In this document: positions 8,940-18,137 of the stretch, piece by piece | Layout of the letters: each line of letters begins with the position of its first letter | Numbering within the stretch: position 1 is the stretch's first letter | Assembly: GCA_965227215.1 (NCBI GenBank) | Contig: OZ245729.1 | Span: 2,542,001-2,606,000 of the forward strand | DNA length: 64,000 nucleotides | Reading direction: 5' to 3' | Source of the DNA: Gracilimonas sp965227215 | GTDB taxonomy: Bacteria; Bacteroidota; Rhodothermia; Balneolales; Balneolaceae | Translations under genes and position numbers: made by a program | The notes under the pieces: model-generated | The model's database searches: none | Told to the model about the DNA's origin: nothing | The model's input: the letters and a program-made list of their open reading frames with translations, nothing else

Positions 8940-9410
8940 ATGATGCTTCAAGAGTATTTTGATAAGTTAGATGACCATATTACTAAATGGATGGCAAGAT
9001 ATGGCCTGGTAACATTGCGGGTAGGACTGGGGATTATCTTTTTTTGGTTCGGGATGCTGAAGTTTTTCCCGGACTTGAGTCCTGCCGAAGACCTGGTAAG
9101 AAATACGGTTTATTTCATAGATCCGGATGTATTTATTCCCGTTTTGGCAGGCTGGGAAGTTCTGATCGGTCTTGGGCTTATCATTGGAAAGTACATGAGA
9201 ACCACCCTCTTTTTGCTTTTTCTTCAGATGCCAGGCACCGTACTTCCTCTTTTTATTCTGCCGGAAGTTGTATGGACCAGTTTCCCTTTTGGCCTGACTT
9301 TAGAGGGGCAGTATATCGTCAAGAACCTTGTGCTTGTAAGTGCCGGTTTAGTATTGGGAGCTACCGTTAGGGGAGGCCGGTTGGTTGCTGATGTTGACAA
9401 ATCAGGATAA
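8940..9410 (+). CDS. DoxX-like integral membrane protein
   Basis: A 156-residue protein with four predicted membrane helices (around 22-40, 62-82, 85-105, 125-145) and a Gly/Phe-rich first helix, LRVGLGIIFFWFGMLKFF, typical of the DoxX/DUF417-like group. Function in this family is poorly defined; links to quinone or redox metabolism have been suggested. It diverges from the ECF operon and converges on the metallopeptidase gene with a 12-nt gap. Two ATG codons lie at 8940 and 8943; either could be used. Confidence 0.75.
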   Translation: MMLQEYFDKLDDHITKWMARYGLVTLRVGLGIIFFWFGMLKFFPDLSPAEDLVRNTVYFIDPDVFIPVLAGWEVLIGLGLIIGKYMRTTLFLLFLQMPGTVLPLFILPEVVWTSFPFGLTLEGQYIVKNLVLVSAGLVLGATVRGGRLVADVDKSG

Positions 9411-9422
9411 ACCGGTAATAAA

Positions 9423-10151
9423 TCAGCAGTCTGAAATATTTGATTTCCCATTCAATTCATCTTTGAGAGATTTCCAGTTGGGCAGGAAGTGGCTCATGAA
9501 GCCATAAAATCGTTTGTTATGCAACCGCTCCAGTAAGTGCACCATCTCATGTACAACTACATATTCCAACAGCTCCGGCCGTTTCTTGGCCAGCTCCAGA
9601 TTCAACCAGATTCTATGGGCGCGAATGTTGCAGGTTCCCCACCGGGTTTTCATTTGCTTTACCCCAAACTCTTCCACCTTCACGCCCATTTGGGACTCCC
9701 ACTTCTCGATGAGTTTGGGAATTCTTTGCTTTAATTCCTGACGGTACCACTCTTTTAGTACAGAGGCTCTCTTTTGTTGATCGGTTCCAGGGCGGATGTA
9801 TAACTTCAGTTTATCTCCACCAACCAAAACCCGGGGTGGTTTATTCTTTTCTACTACAATCAGCTCGAGGTCTTTACCCCAAACCGGATGTAGTTCTCCG
9901 GTTATAAATTTCTTCGGTTGGAGCTTGGGTTTCCTACGATAGTTAGCCAGATGTTTCTTAATCCAGGGAAGTTTGGCTTGAATAAACCGGCGTATTTCTG
10001 CTTCAGCAATTCGTCGAGGTACGGAAATTCGAACTCTGTGATCAGCAGGATAAACTCTGAGGTTCAGGTTTTTTACGTTTTTCCGAAGTACGAGTACTTT
10101 CAGGCCGGAGATATCTAATTCATCTTTACTGTACAGTTTATGCCCGGCCAT
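9423..10151 (-). CDS. YgjP/DUF45-type metal-dependent hydrolase
   Basis: A 242-residue putative zinc metallopeptidase. The HExxH motif is HEMVH (201-205) with a third His ligand at H211 in LLERLHNKRFY. The family motif KTRWGTCN at 168-175 and the N-terminal LRVYPADHRVRISVP region are typical of the YgjP/SprT-like M48 relatives. It has no signal peptide, so it acts in the cytoplasm. The peroxiredoxin gene lies 11 nt upstream on the same strand. Confidence 0.88.
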   Translation of the reverse strand: MAGHKLYSKDELDISGLKVLVLRKNVKNLNLRVYPADHRVRISVPRRIAEAEIRRFIQAKLPWIKKHLANYRRKPKLQPKKFITGELHPVWGKDLELIVVEKNKPPRVLVGGDKLKLYIRPGTDQQKRASVLKEWYRQELKQRIPKLIEKWESQMGVKVEEFGVKQMKTRWGTCNIRAHRIWLNLELAKKRPELLEYVVVHEMVHLLERLHNKRFYGFMSHFLPNWKSLKDELNGKSNISDC

Positions 10152-10162
10152 TCAACAAGTAC

Positions 10163-10807
10163 TTATTCTTCGTAATAGGCTTTAGCTGCAGTAAGTAAAA
10201 CATCACCATCAATGCGCTCTTTATAATTAGGATTCACATAATTGAACCGGACTTTCCCATCGGTATTTACGATGTAAACAGCCGGGGCCGGCAGCAGGTG
10301 ATGATCATACCCTGAATCTCCTTCAAGATCAATACCCAATGACTTATATCTCTCAACAGTTTCCTTATCAACTTTAAAAGCTAAGCCGAATGCTTTTGTT
10401 GCGTCCATCGGGCTGTCGGAGAGTAAGGTATATCCCAATTCGTTTTCTGCGAGGGTAGCCTTTAGTTTTTCAGGTTGATCCGGACTGATGGCTAAAATTT
10501 GATATCCGATTTTATATAAATCATCTTCAATTTTCTTGAGGTCAGCAAGATGACGGTTGCAATATGGACACCATCCCCCGCGGTAAAATACCAATATGGA
10601 TGGCTGTTCGGATACTTTGTCTCGGAGACGGACGGTTTCACCATCGATGTTTTTAACGGCTACATCCGGAATTTCAGAACTGATCAATAAGGGAGACACC
10701 TCAGTAGCGCTGTTGGCATAGTCTTGGGCTTGCAGGGGAAACGTTAATAGAAAAGCTATTATAACGGTAAAAATAGAGGTGAGAGCCTTTTTGGTATTCA
10801 GATTCAT
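10163..10807 (-). CDS. Exported AhpC/TSA-family peroxiredoxin
   Basis: A 214-residue thioredoxin-fold protein with a signal peptide (about 1-28, ending PLQAQ). The active site is RGGWCPYCNRH (C80, C83), so it is a CxxC peroxiredoxin-like enzyme of the periplasm. The downstream AISPDQPEKL element is typical of peroxiredoxins that reduce peroxides with thioredoxin-like donors. It is upstream of, and probably co-transcribed with, the YgjP-like gene. Confidence 0.88.
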   Translation of the reverse strand: MNLNTKKALTSIFTVIIAFLLTFPLQAQDYANSATEVSPLLISSEIPDVAVKNIDGETVRLRDKVSEQPSILVFYRGGWCPYCNRHLADLKKIEDDLYKIGYQILAISPDQPEKLKATLAENELGYTLLSDSPMDATKAFGLAFKVDKETVERYKSLGIDLEGDSGYDHHLLPAPAVYIVNTDGKVRFNYVNPNYKERIDGDVLLTAAKAYYEE

Positions 10808-10920
10808 GAAATAAGGAGGATTGTATTAATATTTTTTAAGTGACGTGATGTATGGAACAATTTCTTACTCAATTTCCTTCATAATAGCATAAGATCATAA
10901 CAGAAAACAACTTAGAATAA

Positions 10921-11817
10921 ATGGAAATAGGAAATATTTACGAATTAGTAACCGGAAAAGTAGAAGAATGGCTGACTACCACCATTGAAATGCTGCCCAA
11001 CCTTGCGGTAGCCTTACTTGTAGTCATTGTATTCTATGCCATTGCCAAAGGGATTAGGAAATTTGTTGGCAAAGTACTTTCTAAAGTTACGACCAACAAA
11101 ACCGTAACCGGATTGGCCCAAACTGTATTGGGAGTTCTGGTAATCGGTATCGGGGTTTTTATCGCTCTTAGCATTCTGAATCTGGATGGCATGGTAACCA
11201 GCTTGCTTGCCGGTGCAGGTATTATTGGACTGGCTTTAGGTTTTGCCTTTCAGGATATAGCCTCCAACTTTATTTCAGGGGTATTGTTGTCGGTTCGCCA
11301 CCCATTCGGTATAGGTGATATCATAGAAACCAACGATTTGTTTGGAACCGTTGAGAAGCTGAATCTGAGAAATACGATTATCCGCACCCCACAGGGGCAA
11401 ATTATCTACGTACCCAACAAAGTGGTGTACGAAAACCCGTTTATAAATTACACCAAGAACGGAGAGCGAAGAATTGATTTAGCCTGTGGCGTTTCCTATG
11501 GAGATGACCTCGAAAAAGCACGCAAAATAGCAATTGAGGCTATCGAACAACTGGATATGAGAGACACCTCCAAGGACGTAGAGCTATATTTTGACGAGTT
11601 CGGTGGCAGTTCAGTAAATTTCAAAATTCGTTTCTGGATCGCATTCGACAAGCTGCCACAATATTGGGGAGCTCAAAGTGAAGCGATTATCGCGCTTAAA
11701 AAGGCATTTGATGAGAATGACATTATGATTCCATATCCAATCAGAACGCTGGATTTTGGTATAAGAGGAGGAGAAAAACTAAATGCCTCCATGGTCAGCA
11801 ACGGTAATAACGCTTAA
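10921..11817 (+). CDS. mscS: Small-conductance mechanosensitive channel (MscS family)
   Basis: A 298-residue inner-membrane channel that opens under membrane tension to release solutes after osmotic down-shock. Three membrane helices (about 24-44, 68-88, 95-120) lead into the pore-lining TM3 with GIIGLALGFAFQDIASNFISG. The cytoplasmic beta domain starts at HPFGIGDIIE. Length is close to E. coli MscS. Its stop overlaps the stop of the convergent barrel gene: they share the tetranucleotide TTAA at 11814-11817. Confidence 0.94.
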   Translation: MEIGNIYELVTGKVEEWLTTTIEMLPNLAVALLVVIVFYAIAKGIRKFVGKVLSKVTTNKTVTGLAQTVLGVLVIGIGVFIALSILNLDGMVTSLLAGAGIIGLALGFAFQDIASNFISGVLLSVRHPFGIGDIIETNDLFGTVEKLNLRNTIIRTPQGQIIYVPNKVVYENPFINYTKNGERRIDLACGVSYGDDLEKARKIAIEAIEQLDMRDTSKDVELYFDEFGGSSVNFKIRFWIAFDKLPQYWGAQSEAIIALKKAFDENDIMIPYPIRTLDFGIRGGEKLNASMVSNGNNA

Positions 11818-13079
11818 AAACGAGGGTTAATCACGTTGTTATAAACGGAACCGAAGTTGAATTCAAATCCGAACGAGCCACCATATTCATAAGAGGTGGC
11901 TTGTTGGGATAAATTAAGCAGTCTTTCTTCCTCGGTTAAATCACCGGCCGGCAGACTAAGCTGATCGTTTATCAAGGAGTACCGTGCGGAAAAGAAAATC
12001 GAGAGGCCGCGCACGACTCTCATATTCACCCGGAATCCCAAATTTAACCGGTTCTTGCTGAAATCGTGCATATAATTTCCGGCATCAAGCCAGCCATATA
12101 TTCCACCCCAGGGCTGAGTGAAATCCGTTCTGATGGTAAGTTCTTGTCTCCACAAGAATTCTTCCTCCTTATCAAAAATGGTTGTTTCACTGTAGTCATA
12201 ATAAGACCCGAGAATACCATAGCGGAACGTTACCTCACGGCGATTATGCTCCCGGTAAGGAAACAAGCTGTACTCGATGGAGGGAGTAGCACCGATGCTT
12301 AAATCAATGTTATTCTGGGTTGAAGATTGGACACGCTGGTAAGCACCTACCGTCCAGTGTTCCCCTAAGCTGTAAGCCTGTAAACCAAAAAACCGTTGGT
12401 TTTCAGTAATATAGATATCAGTCGTTTCTTTCCCGGTGCTGTCCTCTGAGGTAAAACTTCGACGCCGGTAGTTCTGGTTATAATTGAAATTGATTTTCCA
12501 CTGATCTGTAATCCGTCGGGCATCTACGTTTCCATTCAGCCGGAGATTTCCTTGCGACTGTTCGCCATCAAAATCAGTACTGGCTCTAACACGGAATATC
12601 CAGCTATTCCATGGGTCGGTTTCATTCACTACGGCAGTTTCGCTTAATGAACCGGAGAAATTAACGTTGAGGTCTGAAAGAACTTCACGTCCGGCCAGAA
12701 AATAGACCAGACCAAGCTTCACGTGTTTCACAAGGCGGCGGCGCATTTCGTCGTTAGTATCCGACTTCGGGCTTACGAAAGTCAGAATCTGAGATTTATC
12801 CTCGATAAAACCCTGCCCCATAAAATTCAGGGTATGCTCCCAGCCTCCACTGCCTGTTTGCTGCAGGGTAACCAGAAGATGGACTTCCGCATCCGATTGA
12901 TCGCGCACAAAGTTAATGAAATTTACCTCAGAGCGAACATAGCTTCCGTTACATCCACGACAATCTAAATACACATTGAGGGTTTGTTTTTCCTCAGGGT
13001 CGTCGCTGGTTTCTGTTTGTGAAAACGAATATATGGGAATCAATAAAAAGAGTAAGAGCAGAGTATGCCTAAAGTTCAA
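11814..13079 (-). CDS. Outer-membrane beta-barrel protein with N-terminal soluble domain
   Basis: A 421-residue protein with a signal peptide (about 1-20, ending YSFSQ). Residues ~30-140 form a soluble domain with the Cys pair DCRGCNGSYVRSEV and a VSPKSDTNDEMRRRL segment. From ~150 onward there are alternating amphipathic strands rich in Tyr/Phe/Arg (for example WKINFNYNQNYRRRSF) ending in a terminal aromatic residue (INPRF), as in outer-membrane barrels. I cannot name the family. It overlaps mscS by 4 nt tail-to-tail. Confidence 0.75.
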   Translation of the reverse strand: MNFRHTLLLLFLLIPIYSFSQTETSDDPEEKQTLNVYLDCRGCNGSYVRSEVNFINFVRDQSDAEVHLLVTLQQTGSGGWEHTLNFMGQGFIEDKSQILTFVSPKSDTNDEMRRRLVKHVKLGLVYFLAGREVLSDLNVNFSGSLSETAVVNETDPWNSWIFRVRASTDFDGEQSQGNLRLNGNVDARRITDQWKINFNYNQNYRRRSFTSEDSTGKETTDIYITENQRFFGLQAYSLGEHWTVGAYQRVQSSTQNNIDLSIGATPSIEYSLFPYREHNRREVTFRYGILGSYYDYSETTIFDKEEEFLWRQELTIRTDFTQPWGGIYGWLDAGNYMHDFSKNRLNLGFRVNMRVVRGLSIFFSARYSLINDQLSLPAGDLTEEERLLNLSQQATSYEYGGSFGFEFNFGSVYNNVINPRF

Positions 13080-13230
13080 TGTCTTCTAAGAAAAAGCTTG
13101 AAAATTTATTTCAGGTAAAATACGAAATGAACAATTCAGGCTTTGAAAAAAACTTAAAAAAGAATGTAAATGAAATTGCCGATCAGTTTTTGCTAAATAT
13201 TATCCGGATTGCAACAAGGAGGTAGAGATA

Positions 13231-13980
13231 TTAATGCCCAATTAGAATCTGGAAGGCACTCATGGCAAGAATAGCCAGTGTAACCCAAAGCCCTACTTTT
13301 TTGGGAGAACATTTTTCAAGCGCTTCGGGAATGAGGTCGGCAAAAACCATCCAGATCATCGCTCCGGCTGCAAAACCCAGGCCAAAGGGAAGGTACTCTT
13401 TAAACACTTCCACAAACAGGAATGCGGGAATAGCCATTAAGGGTTGAGGAAGACTCGAAAAAATACTCCAAAGCACAGCTTTAAAAGGAGAAGTTCCCTG
13501 AGGAACCATAACCAGACTGATAGCCAACCCTTCCGGGATGTTGTGTACAGCAATAGCAATAGCGATAAAAACGCCAAACTCCATGGTATTGGCAAATGAA
13601 ACGCCTACGCTAACGCCCTCAGCAAAGGAATGGACCGTCATAATACCCAGGAAAAGTAGCATCTGTTTGCGTTTGCCGGTAATAAGGTCTTCTACACCAA
13701 CATCGGTTTTGCCCTCCATCCATCGATTAGCCAATACCACCAAGATCACTCCTGCCAGCATTCCGATGAGAGTCATCCACTGATCGATGTTGTACCCTTC
13801 CATAATGAGGCTGTAACTAGCGGCGAGCATCAATCCGGATGCCGCTGCGTTGGATTTACCCAGCAGGGAAGGAGAAATATCCTTTATAAAAAAGAAAGGT
13901 AAAGCACCCAAGCCGGTAGTGACCGCCGTGAGAAGCGCATACAAAAAAACTTTGGTGGTGGGGAGCGAGAGTAATTCCAT
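13231..13980 (-). CDS. ZIP-family divalent metal transporter
   Basis: A 249-residue inner-membrane protein with about eight helices. The two metal-path signature segments of ZIP transporters are HSFAEGVSVG and HNIPEGLAIS. A hydrophilic loop around 90-105 (EGKTDVGVEDLITGKRK) lies between helices 3 and 4. The likely substrate is zinc or iron/manganese (ZupT/GufA-like), which cannot be resolved from sequence. It is monocistronic. Confidence 0.92.
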   Translation of the reverse strand: MELLSLPTTKVFLYALLTAVTTGLGALPFFFIKDISPSLLGKSNAAASGLMLAASYSLIMEGYNIDQWMTLIGMLAGVILVVLANRWMEGKTDVGVEDLITGKRKQMLLFLGIMTVHSFAEGVSVGVSFANTMEFGVFIAIAIAVHNIPEGLAISLVMVPQGTSPFKAVLWSIFSSLPQPLMAIPAFLFVEVFKEYLPFGLGFAAGAMIWMVFADLIPEALEKCSPKKVGLWVTLAILAMSAFQILIGH

Positions 13981-14154
13981 AATTCTATATTAGGTGGGCA
14001 AAGATAGAAATCAAGTAATTGATTCCCTAAGCAACCTCGTGATTACGGATAGTTTAAAGACAGTCAAAATAAAGATAGCGAGCCGGTGAATGATCAATCC
14101 ACTAATCACATTGAATAGGATGATTCTTCAAAGGTTCACAAAACAACAAATAGC

Positions 14155-15423
14155 TTGATTGGTCAACTAACATCTCGTAGAAAATCCGGATTATGGTTCG
14201 CTCTTTTTTTATTTCTGCAACCGGCAGCAATCTTTGCTCAACAAGCAGAGGAGAATACGGCCAATCCGTTCGAAGTTAGCGTAAGTTATACCGGTGATTT
14301 ATTCGGCAATGTATCCGGAGGGAATGAAACCGGTATTCGTTATTTCGATAACATTGATGTAAACATGCAGGTAAACTTCGACGAACTCCCGCTGGGGCTT
14401 TCAGGAACTACCTTTTATGTGTACGGCATTGGGAATCAGGGAGGGAGCATTAGCGCACTTGCCGGTGATTTGCAAGGTGTAAGTAATATTGAGGCAGAAA
14501 ACTCATGGCGCATATTTGAAATTTGGGTGCAGAAGAAATTCTTTCTTGCCAACAGTTCTATTCTTCTGGGATTATATGATATTAACTCCGAGTTCAATGT
14601 TTTGAACAGCAGTCTTTTATTTATGAACAGCTCGCACGGATTAGATCCTACCATTGCATTAAGTGGTGTTCTCGGACCTTCCACCTTTCCATATACGTCT
14701 TTGGCTACCCGTTTAAAGATCAACCCGTTTAGCGGATTGTATATGCAGGCGGCGGTTTTGGATGGGGTGCCCTCCGATCCGGGAAATACTAGAGGAACAA
14801 AAATTTATCTTCGGGAACGGGATGGAGTTTTTGTAATTGGGGAAATCGGATTTCAATCGCTGAGAGATAACAGCCTGCAAATGAGAAATCGGGTAACCCG
14901 TTTGCAAAATATATTAGACCCGGGGGTAGTCGGAAATAATAAGATTGCGGTAGGAGGATGGTTTTACAGTAAAGAGCGAAGTACCTGGGAAGTAACGGGG
15001 TTTCGGGAGCAGGAATTTGGTTTCTATGCACTTGGCGAGTACGAGATAATTTCAAATACATCGACTCATCCGCGAAGCCTGAGGGCTTTTTTTAGAGCCG
15101 GGGCAGTGAACCCGGACATTAATATGCTGAATGGTTTTTTGGGTGGGGGATTTGTTTTTGATGGATTGATTCCAGGACGCCCGGGTGACCAAACTGGTTT
15201 AGCGGTAGCTCATGCAATGGCAAGCCCTGAATACAGAAGCGTTACTTATCTGAATAGTTATAAACCTGAAAAAGCGGAAACCAATATTGAGTTTACACAT
15301 CAATTGGCATTAAATGATTATGTTCAGATTCAGGGAAACGTCCAATATGTATTCAATCCGGGGTTGGATGCTACACTGGATGCGGCTGTTGTTGTGGGTA
15401 CCCGTCTGGTAATTGGATTTTAA
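14155..15423 (+). CDS. OprB-type carbohydrate porin
   Basis: A 422-residue protein with a signal peptide (ending IFAQQ near residue 29) and a beta-barrel of the OprB family: FEVSVSYTGDLFGN, an early DNIDVNMQVNFDEL strand, NSWRIFEIWVQKKFF, and a terminal VVGTRLVIGF strand ending in Phe, as BAM substrates do. OprB proteins admit sugars through the outer membrane. The start is TTG at 14155; no in-frame ATG precedes the signal peptide. The second porin starts 19 nt after the stop, so the two form a unit. Confidence 0.85.
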   Translation: MIGQLTSRRKSGLWFALFLFLQPAAIFAQQAEENTANPFEVSVSYTGDLFGNVSGGNETGIRYFDNIDVNMQVNFDELPLGLSGTTFYVYGIGNQGGSISALAGDLQGVSNIEAENSWRIFEIWVQKKFFLANSSILLGLYDINSEFNVLNSSLLFMNSSHGLDPTIALSGVLGPSTFPYTSLATRLKINPFSGLYMQAAVLDGVPSDPGNTRGTKIYLRERDGVFVIGEIGFQSLRDNSLQMRNRVTRLQNILDPGVVGNNKIAVGGWFYSKERSTWEVTGFREQEFGFYALGEYEIISNTSTHPRSLRAFFRAGAVNPDINMLNGFLGGGFVFDGLIPGRPGDQTGLAVAHAMASPEYRSVTYLNSYKPEKAETNIEFTHQLALNDYVQIQGNVQYVFNPGLDATLDAAVVVGTRLVIGF

Positions 15424-15442
15424 TCGAAAACCACTATTTATT

Positions 15443-16483
15443 ATGAACTCTTTAAAAAAGCATTTTCCTACTCTGTTCTTGGCGATTGTATGTAGCCTTT
15501 TAAACACATCGGTGATGGCACAGGAGGAGTCATCGTTTATGGATGAACTTCGGGATGTCTTTAAAAACGAATCCCTGTCGGTAGGAGCCCTGGTTCAGGT
15601 CCAGGGTTTATATGATTTTGACGATCAGGCACCGGCTTCGTCCCGGAGTTTTTCACTTCCCACGGCACGAATTAAGTTAAGCGGAAAGCTGGATGGTGGA
15701 TTCAATTATGTAGTTCATTTTGATGCGGCCGACAATCCCATTCTGTTGGATGCTACTGCAGGATACAGCTTAAACAATGCACTTAATGTGACAGCCGGCG
15801 CCCAAAAACCAGGGATCAGTGCAGAATTTCTGAAAGGCCCGCAGAACCTCGATTTTGTGAGTAGGTCGCAGGTAGTTAAGGCGTTAGCAGAAAACCGGGA
15901 TATCGGAGTGCGGATACATGGCCGCCTAGATCAGGGCTTGGGCTATTCTCTTGGGGTGTTCAATGGAAACAATCTGCAGGCAAATGACAACGACGCCTTT
16001 TACTATGCGGGGCGATTCTCATATGATGCGGTTTTCAAAGATGGAACCAATCTGGCTTTAGGGGCTAACGGTTCATATGGAGAACAAGATAATGAATCGA
16101 TTGCCGCAGGCACTATCCCTTCCATAGACGGAGAATATGCTATTTTTGGCGGAGATTTACGGGTTGAAAACAGTGGGTTTATCATGAGTGGGGAATTCCT
16201 GTCTGCATTAATCGACTACAACGGGTCAGGTGATTTTGATGATACGATTATGGGGTATCAGGTAACGGGCGGTTTTAAATTTATTGAGAAGGCTCAGTTT
16301 TTAGTGCGCTGGGATAGTTTTCAATCGGAAGATATTCCCGCCTTAAACAGTGACGAGCTTATTATTGCACTAAACTATATGCCCACGGAACAAACGAAAA
16401 TCAGGCTAAACTATATTTTCCCGCCCGAACAGGCCGAGCTGGAAAATCACCGTATTGCCATGAATTTTCAGATCGGGTTTTGA
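15443..16483 (+). CDS. OprO/OprP-type porin
   Basis: A 346-residue outer-membrane porin of the phosphate-selective porin O/P group. It has a signal peptide (ending SVMAQ) and a first strand LSVGALVQVQGLYDF, followed by FSLPTARIKLSGKLDGGFNY, a hallmark of this family. Barrel strands continue to the terminal MNFQIGF with C-terminal Phe. The frame opens upstream at 15413, overlapping the previous gene, but ATG at 15443 places the signal peptide correctly. The pair of different porins suggests an anion or carbohydrate uptake function; substrate is inferred. Confidence 0.85.
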   Translation: MNSLKKHFPTLFLAIVCSLLNTSVMAQEESSFMDELRDVFKNESLSVGALVQVQGLYDFDDQAPASSRSFSLPTARIKLSGKLDGGFNYVVHFDAADNPILLDATAGYSLNNALNVTAGAQKPGISAEFLKGPQNLDFVSRSQVVKALAENRDIGVRIHGRLDQGLGYSLGVFNGNNLQANDNDAFYYAGRFSYDAVFKDGTNLALGANGSYGEQDNESIAAGTIPSIDGEYAIFGGDLRVENSGFIMSGEFLSALIDYNGSGDFDDTIMGYQVTGGFKFIEKAQFLVRWDSFQSEDIPALNSDELIIALNYMPTEQTKIRLNYIFPPEQAELENHRIAMNFQIGF

Positions 16484-16671
16484 TTTGAGGTTGATCAATT
16501 TGATCGGGAGATGGCTGGTAAAGTTACCATCTTTCAGCATTAGTAACTGTCATAAGCTAACTCTGATGGAATCTTCTAATCCTGCAATTACTTTAATTAT
16601 TAAGGATCAATGCGTTTATTTTATGCCCGAATATTTAATAGTCGCGCAGCGATAAAACGGCTCTTATTCAA

Positions 16672-17289
16672 ATGAAACAATTATTCATCGTTCGTCACGG
16701 AGAGACGGATAACAATAAAAAGCACATCATTCAGGGGAGGGGTTTAGATGCATCTATCAATGAGTTAGGCCGGCTGCAGGCCGAGGCTATCTGTGATGCC
16801 CTGGAACCCTTTGAAGTTCATAAAATTGTAGCCAGCGGACTTCGGCGCACTCATGAAACAGCTCAGCCATTGGCATCTCACAGGAAACTGGACATCCAAA
16901 AATACCCCGAACTGGATGAAATTGATTTCGGTATTCTGGAAGGGAAAGTATTCACGGAGATTAAAGATGAAGTAATGGAGGTTCATGAACAATGGAAGGG
17001 TGGGAATGTAGATTACGCTCCGGAGAAAGGGGAGTCACCCCGGCAGACCTATGCAAGAGCTAATGCTAAAGTGGAGGAAGTGTTGGAGTCATCAAAAGAG
17101 GAGAGCATTGTATTCATAATTCATGGGCGATTAACCCGTATTTTATTATCCGAGTGGTTGGGATATGGGTTAAAAAACATGCATAAAATCGAGCATCAGA
17201 ACGGTGCCATCAACCATCTTACCTGGCATGATGGGAGGTTTAAAGCCGTGGAGCTTAACAAAACGGACCACTTGATGGAGCTGGTATAA
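16672..17289 (+). CDS. Histidine phosphatase family protein (phosphoglycerate mutase-like)
   Basis: A 205-residue cytoplasmic enzyme. The catalytic phospho-His motif is FIVRHGETDNN (H9), followed by the phosphate-pocket Arg in SGLRRTHETA, the acid LDEIDFGILEGK and the second His in IIHGRLTRIL. Such enzymes include CobC-like phosphatases and cofactor-dependent mutases; the exact substrate is unknown. It stands alone between the porins and the ECF sigma factor. Confidence 0.88.
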   Translation: MKQLFIVRHGETDNNKKHIIQGRGLDASINELGRLQAEAICDALEPFEVHKIVASGLRRTHETAQPLASHRKLDIQKYPELDEIDFGILEGKVFTEIKDEVMEVHEQWKGGNVDYAPEKGESPRQTYARANAKVEEVLESSKEESIVFIIHGRLTRILLSEWLGYGLKNMHKIEHQNGAINHLTWHDGRFKAVELNKTDHLMELV

Positions 17290-17359
17290 CCCATTTATTC
17301 TCTTCATCCTGATCATTTATAATTTAATAAGAAAAAAGTGTAACCTATTTGCCTTGAGC

Positions 17360-17380
17360 GTGATCTAATAGTTAGTTCAC
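17360..17380. promoter_or_regulatory. 21-nt imperfect palindrome upstream of ECF sigma gene
   Basis: Arms GTGATCTAA and TTAGTTCAC are complementary except for one T-T mismatch, with a 3-nt centre TAG. It lies 20 nt before the sigma gene at 17401, so it could be an operator or part of the promoter. The sequence resembles the site at 8825-8842 upstream of the other ECF operon. Confidence 0.4.
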
Positions 17381-17400
17381 GAAAACCAAACGCTCTCAAA

Positions 17401-18102
17401 ATGCTTAAAAAACTAAAAGGCAGTTCAAGGATTGAAAACTATAGTTTTATAGCTGTTGATGACTATCAGCATCTAAAGGATGAACAGATCATTGATTTAA
17501 TCTTATCGGGGAAGAAACAAGTTTTTGAAGTGATTATGAGAAGATATAACCAGCGGTTGTACAGAGTTCAACGATCTTATATTTCAGATGAGGAATCGCT
17601 AAAAGACACTCTGCAATCTACCTATATAAAAGTATTTGAACACTTAAACTCATTTCGTGGTGACTCAAAATTTTCAACCTGGATAACGAGAATTGCAATT
17701 AATGAAGCGTTGAAGTTTGTGAATAAACACAAACAAATTTCAAAACTTCACTTATTAAAGGAGAAACAGGCAATGTACGACGACCGTAAGAATCAGCTTG
17801 AATCGCCGGAAGAAGTAACTATTCAAAAAGACTTTAAAAAATTATTGGAACAGGTTGTGGATGAACTACCCCCTAAATATAGAGCCGTATATTTAATGCG
17901 GGAAATAGAAAACATGAATACCGGGGAAACGGCGGAATGTCTTAACATCTCAGAATCGAATGTGAAAGTACGATTGCACAGAGGGAAAAAGATGATTCAG
18001 GATTTGATAAATAAGGAATTTACGGAAACTGAAATTTTTGGTTTTCTCGGAAAAAGATGTGACCAAATTGTATTTAACGTAATGAGAACCATTGGTTTGT
18101 AG
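17401..18102 (+). CDS. ECF RNA polymerase sigma factor
   Basis: A 233-residue sigma-70 family protein. Region 2 includes FEVIMRRYNQRLYRVQRSY, LKDTLQSTYIKVFEHL and FRGDSKFSTWITRIAINEAL. Region 4 includes LPPKYRAVYLMREIENMNTGE and the helix-turn-helix end SESNVKVRLHRGKKMI. No anti-sigma gene is adjacent: the next gene is on the opposite strand. The C-terminal ~30 residues after the HTH (GFLGKRCDQIVFNVMRTIGL) are an extension with a Cys. It may be controlled by expression level or by a distant anti-sigma factor. Confidence 0.9.
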   Translation: MLKKLKGSSRIENYSFIAVDDYQHLKDEQIIDLILSGKKQVFEVIMRRYNQRLYRVQRSYISDEESLKDTLQSTYIKVFEHLNSFRGDSKFSTWITRIAINEALKFVNKHKQISKLHLLKEKQAMYDDRKNQLESPEEVTIQKDFKKLLEQVVDELPPKYRAVYLMREIENMNTGETAECLNISESNVKVRLHRGKKMIQDLINKEFTETEIFGFLGKRCDQIVFNVMRTIGL

Positions 18103-18137
18103 CGATAATATTTGGTTGTAATGTGACCTGAGAGAGA

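Noticed and set aside
16509..16532. Terminator after the second porin (AGATGG/CCATCT)
   Set aside because: Stem is only 6 bp and the downstream T-run is short, so I left it out of the feature list.
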